Under the pieces are notes generated by a model, which saw nothing but the letters and a program-made list of their open reading frames with translations, ran no database searches and was not told where the DNA came from. This document shows positions 27,227 to 36,703 of a DNA stretch of 64,000 nt, piece after piece. Both the position numbers and the translations under genes were made by a program. Location of the stretch: positions 2,108,001-2,172,000 of the forward strand of contig CP128857.1 in NCBI GenBank assembly GCA_030388725.1, in the 5' to 3' direction. Within the stretch, counting starts at the first letter, position 1, and each line of letters starts with the position of its first letter. Origin of the DNA: Prodigiosinella aquatilis. Its GTDB lineage: Bacteria > Pseudomonadota > Gammaproteobacteria > Enterobacterales > Enterobacteriaceae.

Positions 27227-29554
27227 TTAATTAAGGGCGTCGGCGGTCATATAATTCAACTGGCGATTCTGATGTTCCTGAGCTTGTTTATTCAGCGCTT
27301 CGTCGATGTACTGTTTTATCTGCTCGCGATAGGAACCTTCCGGCACGGTTACCTGTACGTTGTTATTGATGACACTGCTGTCGGTATAGCTTCTGTTATT
27401 CACGGGTGCCAGCGCAGTGTAATTGCGGTTTTCTGTTGCGTTGCCCAGCGTATTCCCGGCGTCGGCACTCACATTCCCGGGCGATACAGCGGATTGCGCA
27501 TCGGTAATGGGGTTGCTTTGTGGCAGATTCAGCGTTTCTTTGGCGTTGTTGTGTTCACTGAGATATTTATTTGCGGACTCCGCTAAAAGCGGATTTTCAC
27601 TGTTGCTACTCATGCGATCTTGGGCTTCATTTAGCTTCTTCTTCGCATCATCGTTGCCACTAAAGAATTTCCATAAGGCATATCCTCCACCAACAACAGC
27701 AGCGACACCGAGGGCGATAAGTCCTACTGGTGTCATCAATAGGCTCAGTAGTGATCCAACCAGACGAAAAACTGTGATAAACAGCGGCCCGATTAATTTG
27801 CCTGCTGACATAATGCCATCGATGGCACTAATCACTGTCTGCGCTACCGAACCAATGGTTGCGACGACAGAAGCGAATGTTTCTGCGGCAGCCAGAATAT
27901 TGCCGATTGTGCTGGCAACGGCGGGGTTCTTTTGGATCCACTGGTCGAGTAGCGACAGATAATGAGTGGCTGATTGAGTCAAATCACGAATTGCCCCGTC
28001 TTGCTGGGTGAAAATGTCGGTTCTGAGTCCTTCCCAGCTTGACTGAAGCGCACTGATATCGCCGGACAGGCTGTTCTGTCGTACGGATAACGCCGTGTTA
28101 ACACTGCCGTCTGCGTTGCTGATATTATCGGTCAGTTGTGAAACCGTGCCGTTTTGCGACTGGGTCATTAAGGCGTTGGCGGAAGTGGCTCCCTGCGGAC
28201 CAAATAGGGTATTCATGTATTGGTCACGCTGTGAAGCATCGATGTTTTGGCGTTTAAAACTGGAATGCAATTCATCCAGTACGGCAAATAAAGATTTGGC
28301 CTGCCCGCTAGCATCAACGGTAGTTACACCTAATTGTCCCAGTGCTTGTTGAGCCACCTCTGTCGGATTTTTTAAACTCTCCAGTACTGCCAGACTGCCA
28401 TTTCCCGCCTCGCTTCCTGTAATGCCTGCATGTGCCAGAGCACCGAGCATTACACTGGTTTCTTCTACACTCATACCGGCTGATTTGGCGACCGGCGCGA
28501 CTGTGTCTATTGCGGTTTTGAATCCGTCGAAAGTCGTTTCGCTTTGTTGAAGTGTGGTGGTAATGACATCGCCCAAGTGAGGTAATGCACTGCTGGCGAG
28601 TCCAAATGCATCACGTGTTTTAAGCAACATCGCCGTATTATCTTCAATACTTCCGCCATTAGTCTGAGACATGGCAACTGTCGTTGGTGCTGCTGCCAGG
28701 ATGGTATCTTTATTGCCGCCCAGTTTTTTGATGGTCAGCTGTGCATCTGTTGCCTCAGCAGGCGAAAGCGGGGTGGTGTCAGCAATGTGGCGTGCTTGAT
28801 CTTTAAGTCTGCTGGCATCGGTCGAGTTTGAATTCAGGCCCAGGCTAGCCTGTAATTCAGCGTTTTTCTGGGAGAAGTCATAGCCTGGTTTAAGAAATTC
28901 CGCACTTTTTTCACCGAATGCTTGTGCCAGAGCGGCGCTTTTCTGCGCAAATACCTTGGCGGTTCCCGCCCTTTTCCTGACCCTGTCAATCAGTTTCTGT
29001 CCTTTTCCCACGCTGTTTTTTTCCGTGTGGGGAGTGCTGCCAGTCGTATTTTCGGGTTGTGTCTGAGGATGACGGGCGATGCTACCTTGCGGGCGATTTC
29101 CCGTTTTCAGCTTCTGTTTTTTATTGCGACGCGGTTTTGATTTTGCATTGACTTTTTGGGGGCGGTTTTTCTGTTCAATGCTTCTGTTTTTGTTGTATGG
29201 ATCTGAATTATCTACATTTTTTAATGGCTCAGTGCTGTCAGTGGCGGTGTTTTGTGTTTTACGTTGTGCAACCGTGGGAATAAAAGGCGCTTTAAGCGCC
29301 TTTACCCGATCTTTCAGGCTGCTTGCCGTTTTGGCGAGTTTTTTACCATCATTGATGAGATCAATAACATGCGTGCTGCCCTGAGAGACTAAATCGGCCA
29401 GTTCGGTCAGTTTTTTAAAATTCGCCTGGATAGTGTCCAGACTATCATTGACCGACTTAATACCTTGCTCGGCGTCATAAAGGCGGTATGACGCCTGAGT
29501 AGTGGCAAGTACAAATGCTCGCAGCTGAGGGGAACTATTCATTGGGTTGTCCAT
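27227..29554 (-). CDS. T: P2 gpT-like tail tape measure protein
   Basis: About 775 residues that set the tail length. The N-terminal third is helical with a basic, low-complexity linker (KSKPRRNKKQKL region near 150-175). The central tape-measure domain has ADTTPLSPAEATDAQLTI and LLKTRDAFGLASSALPH, and hydrophobic helices lie near residues 555-645. The start at ATG 29554 overlaps the end of E' as in P2; an ATG four codons later is also possible. At this length the tail tube should be about P2-sized. Confidence 0.93.
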   Translation of the reverse strand: MDNPMNSSPQLRAFVLATTQASYRLYDAEQGIKSVNDSLDTIQANFKKLTELADLVSQGSTHVIDLINDGKKLAKTASSLKDRVKALKAPFIPTVAQRKTQNTATDSTEPLKNVDNSDPYNKNRSIEQKNRPQKVNAKSKPRRNKKQKLKTGNRPQGSIARHPQTQPENTTGSTPHTEKNSVGKGQKLIDRVRKRAGTAKVFAQKSAALAQAFGEKSAEFLKPGYDFSQKNAELQASLGLNSNSTDASRLKDQARHIADTTPLSPAEATDAQLTIKKLGGNKDTILAAAPTTVAMSQTNGGSIEDNTAMLLKTRDAFGLASSALPHLGDVITTTLQQSETTFDGFKTAIDTVAPVAKSAGMSVEETSVMLGALAHAGITGSEAGNGSLAVLESLKNPTEVAQQALGQLGVTTVDASGQAKSLFAVLDELHSSFKRQNIDASQRDQYMNTLFGPQGATSANALMTQSQNGTVSQLTDNISNADGSVNTALSVRQNSLSGDISALQSSWEGLRTDIFTQQDGAIRDLTQSATHYLSLLDQWIQKNPAVASTIGNILAAAETFASVVATIGSVAQTVISAIDGIMSAGKLIGPLFITVFRLVGSLLSLLMTPVGLIALGVAAVVGGGYALWKFFSGNDDAKKKLNEAQDRMSSNSENPLLAESANKYLSEHNNAKETLNLPQSNPITDAQSAVSPGNVSADAGNTLGNATENRNYTALAPVNNRSYTDSSVINNNVQVTVPEGSYREQIKQYIDEALNKQAQEHQNRQLNYMTADALN

Positions 29555-29654
29555 TTCGTTGTAACGCCTTGGCACGCCAGTGAACAAGCTCAGCCAGGCT
29601 CATGGGGTAAAGCTCTGATGGCGGCCAATGAAAAACGACTGCAATGTCGGCCAT
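29535..29654 (-). CDS. E': P2 gpE'-like extension frame
   Basis: 39-codon frame (MADIAVVFHWPPSELYPMSL, then AELVHWRAKALQ) matching P2 E'. It is most likely expressed as the C-terminal extension of gpE by -1 frameshifting at 29708-29714, giving a tape-measure assembly chaperone. Reading back from its ATG the frame stays open to the slip site (TLTLPSSLTVDDL). It overlaps the gpT start. Confidence 0.85.
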   Translation of the reverse strand: MADIAVVFHWPPSELYPMSLAELVHWRAKALQRNGQPNE

Positions 29655-29686
29655 CAAATCGTCAACCGTCAGGCTGGAAGGCAGTG

Positions 29687-29977
29687 TTAGTGTGCCAAGC
29701 TCGGTGACAAAAAACCGATCACCTTGCCCGCCAGTACGATCAGATCTGGCAGTTCCAGTGCGATCACGTCAGCTTCCGTCAAAGAAGGGTAGGTCATACG
29801 GGGTAGCACTTTAATTAACGCTTCCACATCGGCATTGGCTAGCGCCGCCAGGCCGATACCGCGCAGCGTGCCAGCGGTAGGCTTAATCAGTGTGATGGAT
29901 TCAATCAGTATCTCGCCGCGTTTGATAGGCGTGTTCAGGATAACTACATTGTCTTGTACTGTTGTTTCAGCCGTCAT
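29687..29977 (-). CDS. E: P2 gpE-like tail assembly protein
   Basis: 96-residue tail assembly chaperone. MTAETTVQDNVVILNTPIKRG at the N-terminus and RGIGLAALANADVEALIKVL mark the family. The ATG at 29977 is chosen; a longer open frame to 30001 adds eight residues without similarity. In P2 both gpE and the frameshifted E+E' are needed for tail assembly around the tape measure. Confidence 0.9.
   Translation of the reverse strand: MTAETTVQDNVVILNTPIKRGEILIESITLIKPTAGTLRGIGLAALANADVEALIKVLPRMTYPSLTEADVIALELPDLIVLAGKVIGFLSPSLAH
29708..29714 (-). promoter_or_regulatory. -1 frameshift site T TTT TTG in E
   Basis: On the minus strand the gpE frame reads ggt-ttt-ttg here, containing the heptamer TTTTTTG, the slip sequence known from P2 E/E'. 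Slipping back one base gives IGFFVTELGTLTLPSSLTVD and enters E' without a stop. It lies about eight codons before the gpE stop. Confidence 0.88.
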
Positions 29978-30041
29978 GATAAGTATCTCAAAAAAGGTCA
30001 AAAGGATGACCAGCCGAAGCTGGTCAGATTAGGGTGATGTA

Positions 30042-30563
30042 TCAGGCCAGGCCGATACCGCGACGGTGTTGCTCCAGACGATCCTCACTATTGACACGTT
30101 CAATCATGTTGATGGTGTCGATTTCGATCATCTCTTTGCCGCCGATGGTCAGTTTGTAATACGTGCACTGGGTGGAGATTTTTACCTCGGTTTCTTCACC
30201 TTGCTTACTTGCGCCGCTATCGATCTCTTTATGACGACCGCGCATAACGATTTCAACAGCAGTGACGTCGCCAGTGTCGTCGCGCTGATAAGAGCCAGCG
30301 AAACGTAGCGGCACCGCATCGGCGCCCGGCAGAGCATATTGGCTCCAGAAGGTTTCGTCGGGCAGACCACCCATAGACCATTCCAGTACCAGTGCGTCAT
30401 CATCCAGACCAAAATCCACTGATGCCGCGCCGTGCATACCGCCTCCACGGTAGTTTTCCAGTTTGCGAGTCAGCTTCGGCAGGGTGATGGAATTGACCTG
30501 TCCCATGTAGCTCAAACCGTCATTAAACAGGTTGAGGTATTTCAGTTTACGTGGCAGTGCCAT
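30042..30563 (-). CDS. FII: P2 FII-like major tail tube protein
   Basis: 173-residue tube subunit. ALPRKLKYLNLFNDGLSYMG, KLENYRGGGMHGAASVDFGL and QCTYYKLTIGGKEMIEIDT match the FII family over its full length. It stacks as hexameric rings inside the FI sheath. The gene lies 14 bases after FI, the standard FI-FII pair. Confidence 0.95.
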   Translation of the reverse strand: MALPRKLKYLNLFNDGLSYMGQVNSITLPKLTRKLENYRGGGMHGAASVDFGLDDDALVLEWSMGGLPDETFWSQYALPGADAVPLRFAGSYQRDDTGDVTAVEIVMRGRHKEIDSGASKQGEETEVKISTQCTYYKLTIGGKEMIEIDTINMIERVNSEDRLEQHRRGIGLA

Positions 30564-30577
30564 GTGTCTGTGGCTCC

Positions 30578-31747
30578 TTAGCTGTTAACGGATGCGGCCA
30601 GATTCACCAGATATTTATCGGTGATGCGTTGGCGCAGTGTGAGATTTTCCAATGGCGGAACCGGGGTGTACTCATAGTCGATGTACAGTTTTCCCGCCTT
30701 CAGGGTGGCTTCGTCATTGGCGCTGTCATCAAACCAGCAGTCGGCGTCAATGATGTAACCGTTGGATTTCAGTTCGCGGAACTTGGCTTTGATACCTTCA
30801 ATAATGTCGCGGATAAGCGTAGCGGTTACCGGTTTGTCAACAGCCCACATATGCGCATCACCCATGGTGTCAGCCAGAACCTGCGCCGTGCGGGTGTAGT
30901 TTTCAAACAAGAACAATGGATCATCTGCACAGGTACGGTTACCCCAGAAGCGGAACCCGTCTTTACGCACCAACGTAGTAACGCCAGCTTCGTTGAGCAG
31001 ATCGGCATCGGTACCAATGGTTTGCAGATCCCAGTACACACTGGCGGAAATGCCAGTGACGCCGTTAACGCCAACGTTAGACAGTGTTTTGTGCCAGCCG
31101 GTATCCTGGTCAATTTTGGCGCGCAGACCCAGAGCACGAGCGGTGGCATAGGCATTGGCGCTGGCATTCGCCGTGGTATCCCAGGCGATAAAATCCGGCC
31201 AAATCAACATCAGTTCACGCTGACTAAAGTTGTCACGATACTTGATCGCTTCTGACAGCGTTTTACAGCCATACGCGCTGATGTAACCGAAAGCACGCAG
31301 TGACTGGCATATCGATGCCAGTGCTGTGGCGACCGGCAGAGAATCCAATCCAGGAACGCCAAGAATGCGCGGTTTCACGCCAGTGACAGCCTGCGCATCC
31401 AGCAAGGCTTTCATCCCGGTATATTTTCCATCGGCAGTGGAACCGCCAATGATGTTGGATACCGTTCCGGCTTCATCGGCGCCTTCAGCAACACGGACAA
31501 CGATGGTAACTGGTTTGGTCTGGTCACCAATCGCTTGTAGTGCAGCGGCCAGTGTCCCGGTTTTACCTGCTTTACCTGCGGCAGTGATGACATCGGTAAT
31601 TAATACCGGAGTGTCGAGTGGAAAGGTTGTGACATCAGCATCTGGTCCGGTACAGACCATGCCGACAATCGCGGTTGATACGGTGGAAATTACGCGGGTT
31701 CCGTCGTTGATTTCGACGACCTGCGTGCCGTGATGAAAATCACTCAT
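30578..31747 (-). CDS. FI: P2 FI-like contractile tail sheath protein
   Basis: 389-residue sheath subunit whose contraction drives the tube into the target cell. The start at ATG 31747 gives MSDFHHGTQVVEINDGTR, the family N-terminus, with GGAGA upstream; the open frame to 31840 has no such similarity. Later motifs include STVSTAIVGMVCTGPDAD, RFWGNRTCADDPLFLFENY and QRITDKYLVNLAASVN. The transcript probably starts from its own late promoter, as in P2. Confidence 0.95.
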   Translation of the reverse strand: MSDFHHGTQVVEINDGTRVISTVSTAIVGMVCTGPDADVTTFPLDTPVLITDVITAAGKAGKTGTLAAALQAIGDQTKPVTIVVRVAEGADEAGTVSNIIGGSTADGKYTGMKALLDAQAVTGVKPRILGVPGLDSLPVATALASICQSLRAFGYISAYGCKTLSEAIKYRDNFSQRELMLIWPDFIAWDTTANASANAYATARALGLRAKIDQDTGWHKTLSNVGVNGVTGISASVYWDLQTIGTDADLLNEAGVTTLVRKDGFRFWGNRTCADDPLFLFENYTRTAQVLADTMGDAHMWAVDKPVTATLIRDIIEGIKAKFRELKSNGYIIDADCWFDDSANDEATLKAGKLYIDYEYTPVPPLENLTLRQRITDKYLVNLAASVNS

Positions 31748-32079
31748 CCAGAATGTCTCCTGTTGTGGGGTGCAGCTAATGGTGCCGCGTTTGTGAAGCA
31801 GGAGCATCAAAACCAGGTTTAGCACGGGATGACACAACAATGTCGAGCTAATCTGGTGCGAAATAGTGAGATCATTTGTTCCTGAATTTATTTAACCATT
31901 TGAAATTATTCGATTGTTAAGGAAGGAGAATCAAAAGCGGAAGACCATGGTTGATCATCACTGCTCATGACATCAGTAAATAAATCGGTGTATAAAACCC
32001 AGCGCAGTACGGGTGTGATATTTTCTATCACTCCCGTTATAGTAGGGGGGTTGTCTATGCGAGCGTGGGGGGCATCAAT
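31748..32079. other. Spacer between FI and smrA
   Basis: 332 bp holding the divergent starts of FI (minus) and smrA (plus). A weak Ogr-like dyad (TTGTTCC-n8-TTTAAC, near 31874-31893) sits about 130 bases before the FI start; its right half-site deviates from ACA, so I rate it only as possible. Confidence 0.35.
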
Positions 32080-32643
32080 ATGAACGCCGACGAGAAAATG
32101 CTGTTTCAACATGCTATGGATGATGTCAAACCGCTGGCACCTTCATCTATCGTTTATCTGAAGCCTCCGCCTCTCAACACGACTGTCAGGCCGAGTGAAG
32201 TGTTTGAGCCGGATAATTTTCTGATTACCGGGTTTATTGATCTTTTCCCGTGTTCGGAACCGATTGAGTTCAAACGTGATGGAATTCAGCAAGGTGTTCT
32301 GGACAAATTGCATCAAGGAAAATATCAACTGGATGCCAGTCTGAATTTACTACGTCAACCAGTAGAAACCTGCCGGCAGAACTTATTTGCTTTCATGCAA
32401 CAGTCGCAAAAACATCACCTGCGTAATTTATTAATTATTCATGGTAAAAGCAGACATGATAAATCACATGCAAATGTAATCCGTAACTACCTGTCGCGCT
32501 GGTTGCCACAGTTCGATGTGGTACAGGCTTTTTGCGTTGCACAGCCTTTTCATGGTGGGACCGGTGCCTGTTATGTGGCACTGAGAAAATCTGAGCAGTC
32601 CCGTCTGGATAATCGTGAACGCCATGCCAAGCGCAGCCGGTGA
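32080..32643 (+). CDS. smrA: Smr-domain DNA endonuclease SmrA
   Basis: 187-residue relative of E. coli YdaL (SmrA), a nicking endonuclease with a MutS2-type Smr domain. The N-terminal part has DNFLITGFIDLFPCSEPIEF, and the Smr domain has LDASLNLLRQPVE, LLIIHGKSRHDKSHANVI and QPFHGGTGACYVALRKS. ATG 32080 gives the family N-terminus MNADEKMLFQHAMDDVKPL. It lies on the plus strand, inside a minus-strand phage tail cluster, and is not a P2 gene. Confidence 0.93.
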   Translation: MNADEKMLFQHAMDDVKPLAPSSIVYLKPPPLNTTVRPSEVFEPDNFLITGFIDLFPCSEPIEFKRDGIQQGVLDKLHQGKYQLDASLNLLRQPVETCRQNLFAFMQQSQKHHLRNLLIIHGKSRHDKSHANVIRNYLSRWLPQFDVVQAFCVAQPFHGGTGACYVALRKSEQSRLDNRERHAKRSR

Positions 32644-32750
32644 GTGGTATTCCCCATGATAACGTTCTGTATCTGAAAAGATCGGTCGTAGCCGTTGCAA
32701 CCCGTTAATCGCTTATTCGGCAACGCAATGCGACTCAGCGAGAAAAATCG

Positions 32751-32778
32751 GGAGACTATCCATCCTGGAATAGTCTCC
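32751..32778 (-). terminator. Terminator after the phytase-like gene
   Basis: Inverted repeat GGAGACTAT-n10-ATAGTCTCC; on the minus strand it is followed by cgattttt. It ends the minus-strand phytase-like transcript and lies between its stop and the convergent smrA gene. Confidence 0.75.
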
Positions 32779-32811
32779 GGGATGGACAGGAAAATGCGGT
32801 TAATACGGTAA

Positions 32812-34164
32812 TTATTTCAGCGCTGTTGGCAGATGGATGATCCAAATCTGGCTAGATGATTCATTGGCAGGTAAGGGTTTTAATTCGATGCTCGTTGCTG
32901 TGGGTTTGCCATCTAACGACAATTTTCCGCTTTCATCGGCCTGGTAGTTACCGATTTTTTTCACCCCATCCACTGGATTAATCAGCACGGCCTGCACACC
33001 AAAATCATTATCATTGGTGACGGCCAGCGTTTTGGCATCAATAAGCGCCAGTCCTTCGGCTTTCTCCGGCTGCCAGCCGAGTTTGCGCAGATCGACAACT
33101 TCCTGTTTTTTCGCCAGGCTGATACCGCGTTTGGCGAGAGTTGCTGCATCGTCCCACTCGGGTGGTTGCTGGTCAAAGGGTGTCAGATCCGTTGCTTTGT
33201 CGAGGTCAACACGATAGATAATATTGTGCATTACCTTCTCTTTATCCGCACCTTGTTCAATAACCAGCACCTGATGGTTATCCAGCGCGACCATATCACC
33301 GATCTTGGCATCTGCCATTTTTTTCCAGTGATTAACATCAAGCGGATAACCATACATCGCCGTTTTACCGGTTGCCGGATCGAAACTGACCAGACGGGTA
33401 AATATCGCCCGATTTTTGGTTTTCCCGTCAATATTCAGTGTACTTTGCACAGCGGCCAGAATGCGGCCATCTGGCATCCGGGTTATCCCTTCAAAACCGC
33501 GGTTTGGTTGGCGCCATTTGATGATATTGGGTAATCCACTCGCAATACCTTGTTCATTTTTCTCCGGCGTCGGGCCGAACTTTTGCAGAATTTTTCCCTG
33601 GGCATCAATATGAATCAGAAATGGGCCATATTCATCCGCCAGCCAGAAGCCACCTTTGCCATCAGGCGTAATCCCTTCCGTATCCAGCCCACGGCTATCG
33701 TCAGCTTGTTGTTTTAAAACATCATTCAGGGCGATTTCATTGGTGGTTCCCACTAGAGAACTGGGTAACGGCAAGCCACTGATGGGGCCCTGATCATCGT
33801 GAATTTTACGTAGTGCCGTCGCCTGCGCTGTTTTGCCATCAACGGTAATCGTCATTAATGACGGGGTGAAATCCGGTGTGGCGAAAATTTTAGCGTCATG
33901 GCCCTGATATTTCGGTGCATCGGCGTTCGGCCCACGATCAGTGACGGTTGTAAACGTCAATTTATCGCCATTACGTCCGGTAAATACCAGCCCGGAACCG
34001 ACCCCCATGGGGAAACCAGCGGGGAAATTAGCCTTCCATGCACCGTTGTAGGCAACATGATCGTTGGCAGGGAATGTGATTTGATAATGTTCAGTATGAA
34101 TATCCGCCGCCTGGGCGGTTTGGAATAATAAGGCAACAGCCAGTGCAGAAAGGCAAACGCGCAT
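32812..34164 (-). CDS. Exported phytase-like/esterase-like protein
   Basis: 450 residues. The signal peptide MRVCLSALAVALLFQTAQA is cut before ADIHTEH. The mature protein is a phytase-like beta-propeller of the 'esterase-like activity of phytase' family: TVTDRGPNADAPKY, DTEGITPDGKGGFWLADEYG, FEGITRMPDGRILAAVQS and AEGLALIDAKTLAVTNDND. ATG 34164 has a CGGGA ribosome site and yields the signal peptide. Not a phage structural gene; it forms cargo with smrA between the fibre array and FI. Substrate unknown. Confidence 0.85.
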   Translation of the reverse strand: MRVCLSALAVALLFQTAQAADIHTEHYQITFPANDHVAYNGAWKANFPAGFPMGVGSGLVFTGRNGDKLTFTTVTDRGPNADAPKYQGHDAKIFATPDFTPSLMTITVDGKTAQATALRKIHDDQGPISGLPLPSSLVGTTNEIALNDVLKQQADDSRGLDTEGITPDGKGGFWLADEYGPFLIHIDAQGKILQKFGPTPEKNEQGIASGLPNIIKWRQPNRGFEGITRMPDGRILAAVQSTLNIDGKTKNRAIFTRLVSFDPATGKTAMYGYPLDVNHWKKMADAKIGDMVALDNHQVLVIEQGADKEKVMHNIIYRVDLDKATDLTPFDQQPPEWDDAATLAKRGISLAKKQEVVDLRKLGWQPEKAEGLALIDAKTLAVTNDNDFGVQAVLINPVDGVKKIGNYQADESGKLSLDGKPTATSIELKPLPANESSSQIWIIHLPTALK

Positions 34165-34322
34165 AGTAGTATCCCGATAATTATCGAATTGGCTGAAATA
34201 CACTAAATCTGGAATGCGACAGTTTTATGACGAGGGATAAAGCGGTAGCGCCATGAATGATAATAACGCGGGATAAGATGCGGTGAGATATCCCACCGCA
34301 ATTGATGTGTGGGCGAAATTAA

Positions 34323-34745
34323 TTACAACGTCGGTATCACTGGCCAGTCGATATTCGGCGCGGTAGTGGCATCGATACGACTCAGTAATACCACATATTT
34401 TTTCCACGCCAGTAATGCGGTTTTTTCTTCGTCGGTTGCCATGTTGAGTTCAATTGCGTACGTTAATTCCGCAATTCTGTCTGCTGCTATGGTGCGTCTG
34501 TTAAGTAATTCGTTCTTTGCTGTTTTCACCGCTACTGCGGCAAGTTCTGCAGCTGACAGTTCCGGGGGTTGTACAGCGATGGGCTGTTCAGCCGTGTCAT
34601 TGAATTGGATGACGTTTCCATTAGATTGTTCGTTCAATAATTGTTGATAGTAATCAGCGTTAATTTCAACCACATCAGATGGCATCGCATTACCGTGAAT
34701 GGCGATGGCATAAAAGCCACCCGTAGATTTTGAATAATATGGCAT
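34323..34745 (-). CDS. Tail fibre assembly protein, divergent copy (tfa4)
   Basis: 140-residue Tfa chaperone for the fibre gene just upstream. The N-terminus (MPYYSKSTGGFYAIAIHG) differs from the other three copies, while the C-terminal 65 residues (RIAELTYAIELNMATDEEKT, AWKKYVVLLSRIDATTAPNI) are shared. This mosaic shows exchange at a conserved C-terminal block. It starts 25 bases after its fibre gene. Confidence 0.88.
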   Translation of the reverse strand: MPYYSKSTGGFYAIAIHGNAMPSDVVEINADYYQQLLNEQSNGNVIQFNDTAEQPIAVQPPELSAAELAAVAVKTAKNELLNRRTIAADRIAELTYAIELNMATDEEKTALLAWKKYVVLLSRIDATTAPNIDWPVIPTL

Positions 34746-34770
34746 TATCAGTACCCCACCGCCATCCAGT

Positions 34771-35763
34771 TTATGGTCGGGGATATGTCTCCCCCGCTGT
34801 TGTGTAGCCAGTTACGTAATACCATTCGGCCCCAGTTTTTGTTGCGTTTTCAATCGATGTGCTGGTATATGACCCACTGGGGATTCCTGTTCGGAGCAAT
34901 CCTGATATTGAGCACAACACATTGGGAAACGCTATCGGAAACAAAAACGGTAACGTGGCGTATATATTGGTAGATACTGAGGCTATCGTTAGTGTCCCCC
35001 ATTGCAGGATCAGGCCGCTCGGCAGCATTTGATACCCATTTACGTCCAGTCGATTTTTGAATGATTTGGCAGAAAAATCGCCGATGGCAGACCGAACAAA
35101 CTCCGTGGTTGCCAGTTCCGTGTTATTGGTACCAGTAACCGGTGTCGGTGCCGTCGGTGTGCCAGTCAAAGCCGGGCTGTTAATCGGGGCATATTGTTTA
35201 TGGGGATTGGCGGCGGCAACATGCTCGGACAACACATTATTCGCATAAGCTTTGGCTTCAATAAATGCGTTATCTGTATAAGCCTTGACTTCAATAACTG
35301 CGTTATCAACATATTGACGTGTCGCCAACACTACGGCGGGATCAATCTTCAGCGTCACTGCTTCGGTACTGCTGACAGCCAAAATTACGCGTACAGTCTG
35401 AATACGCCCGGAACCCTCCTGCAATTGGGGTTTGTACGTTTCGGCGCAATTAGCCACAGCGACCAGATCGCCGTCAGTATCGTACAGGCCAATTTCACGG
35501 ATCCACCAACCGCCTTCGTTTTCAGGAATAACTTGTTCAGCGATGATTTGGTTGGCGTTTTGAGGGTCAACACTTAACGTGTTGAGAGCAGCCCTTCGTT
35601 GTTCATTAATCAGTTTGGTTTGTGCCGGATCGGGAGTGGGTAGTGTGCCACCACCGTCACCCACCGCCATCTGCGAGATGGCAAGACGCTTACCCAGCAC
35701 GGTGGCGTTTGCCAGTTTCGCCGTGCCGACGTTCGTCAATAAAGCAAGGTATTTTGTACTCAT
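34771..35763 (-). CDS. Tail fibre protein H4
   Basis: 330 residues. The N-terminal baseplate-attachment domain (about 1-150, MSTKYLALLTNVGTAKLANA, IPENEGGWWIREIGLYDTDG) is shared with the other fibre copies. A repeat region with VEVKAYTDNAF-like and YAPINSPALTGTPTAPTPV motifs follows. The tip (GYQMLPSGLILQWGTLTIAS) is a gp37-like domain with no collar domain, so it should recognise a different receptor. It forms a module with tfa4. Confidence 0.9.
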   Translation of the reverse strand: MSTKYLALLTNVGTAKLANATVLGKRLAISQMAVGDGGGTLPTPDPAQTKLINEQRRAALNTLSVDPQNANQIIAEQVIPENEGGWWIREIGLYDTDGDLVAVANCAETYKPQLQEGSGRIQTVRVILAVSSTEAVTLKIDPAVVLATRQYVDNAVIEVKAYTDNAFIEAKAYANNVLSEHVAAANPHKQYAPINSPALTGTPTAPTPVTGTNNTELATTEFVRSAIGDFSAKSFKNRLDVNGYQMLPSGLILQWGTLTIASVSTNIYATLPFLFPIAFPNVLCSISGLLRTGIPSGSYTSTSIENATKTGAEWYYVTGYTTAGETYPRP

Positions 35764-36088
35764 ATAACCTACTTATACAACTGTGGTTGAAAATGATGTT
35801 GGTGTACAACACCAGTGAAGGAAATCAGGATCGGGAGTTGCTACTAAGCGAACAAAATAATGATGCCTGTTGGTTGGAGTGAGGACACGTAATGCGCGTT
35901 TATAGCTGTATGGCACGACAAGAATATTCGGCAGATAAACTGTTATGTGGATGATGACGATAAAAAACACGAAATGTTGTCGGTGCTTTTGAAACAAAAG
36001 GCCAGCTTATACGGGTGTGATAAACGCATGTCTGAACGATATATCACACCACGTAAAGTTGGAGTGAGTGGAAAAGATTGTGGCGAAG

Positions 36089-36703
36089 TTAGTTCTCCGG
36101 CACCGTCGGCCAGTCGATATCCGGCGCGGTAGCGGTATCGACGCGACTTAGGAATACCACATATTTTTTCCACGCCAGTAATGCGTTCTTTTCCTCGTCG
36201 GTTGCCATGGAGAGTTCCACCGCGTAGGTGAGTTCCTCGATACGGGCGTTAGCGATTGCGCGACGCGCGGCCAGTTCCTGTTGTGCGGCAGTGATGGCGG
36301 CGGCGTGTTGAGCGTTGGTATCGGTTACCCACGCGCTGCCATCCCATTTATCATACGGTGTTGCTGGTGCCATCAGTGTCACATCATCCGGTAAATCACC
36401 GAGGGCGGTGACGGTTTGCGCCTGGCCGGTCTGGGTATGGTATACCGTCTGGCCGCGATAATCGGGCACCTGTTCCCACGCGCTACCGTCTGCCGTGCGG
36501 CGTAGCGCCTGACCGGCTTCAGGTGATGTGGGTTCATCGGCGTAACTGTCGGCGGGAATACCGACGCCCTGCATCAGGTATTCATCACTGGCCCCGCGGT
36601 ATTCACGGGTTTGAGGGTCGACATGATAGACCGTTATCCAGCCCGCGTTTACGGCCAGCCCGGTATTATTGAGGTGTGTTTGTGTCTGAATTGAATCGCT
36701 CAT
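36089..36703 (-). CDS. Tail fibre assembly protein (tfa3)
   Basis: 204-residue Tfa-type chaperone. It begins MSDSIQTQTHLNNTGLAVNA and has EYRGASDEYLMQGVGIPADS, SAWEQVPDYRGQTVYHTQTG and the shared C-terminal YAVELSMATDEEKN block. The start codon overlaps the stop of the upstream fibre gene by one base (TAATG). It is nearly identical to tfa2 except at the last residues. Confidence 0.9.
   Translation of the reverse strand: MSDSIQTQTHLNNTGLAVNAGWITVYHVDPQTREYRGASDEYLMQGVGIPADSYADEPTSPEAGQALRRTADGSAWEQVPDYRGQTVYHTQTGQAQTVTALGDLPDDVTLMAPATPYDKWDGSAWVTDTNAQHAAAITAAQQELAARRAIANARIEELTYAVELSMATDEEKNALLAWKKYVVFLSRVDTATAPDIDWPTVPEN

Noticed and set aside
31874..31893. Ogr box for FI
   Set aside because: Only one half-site matches TGT-n12-ACA; kept as a weak possibility in the spacer entry and not as a feature.
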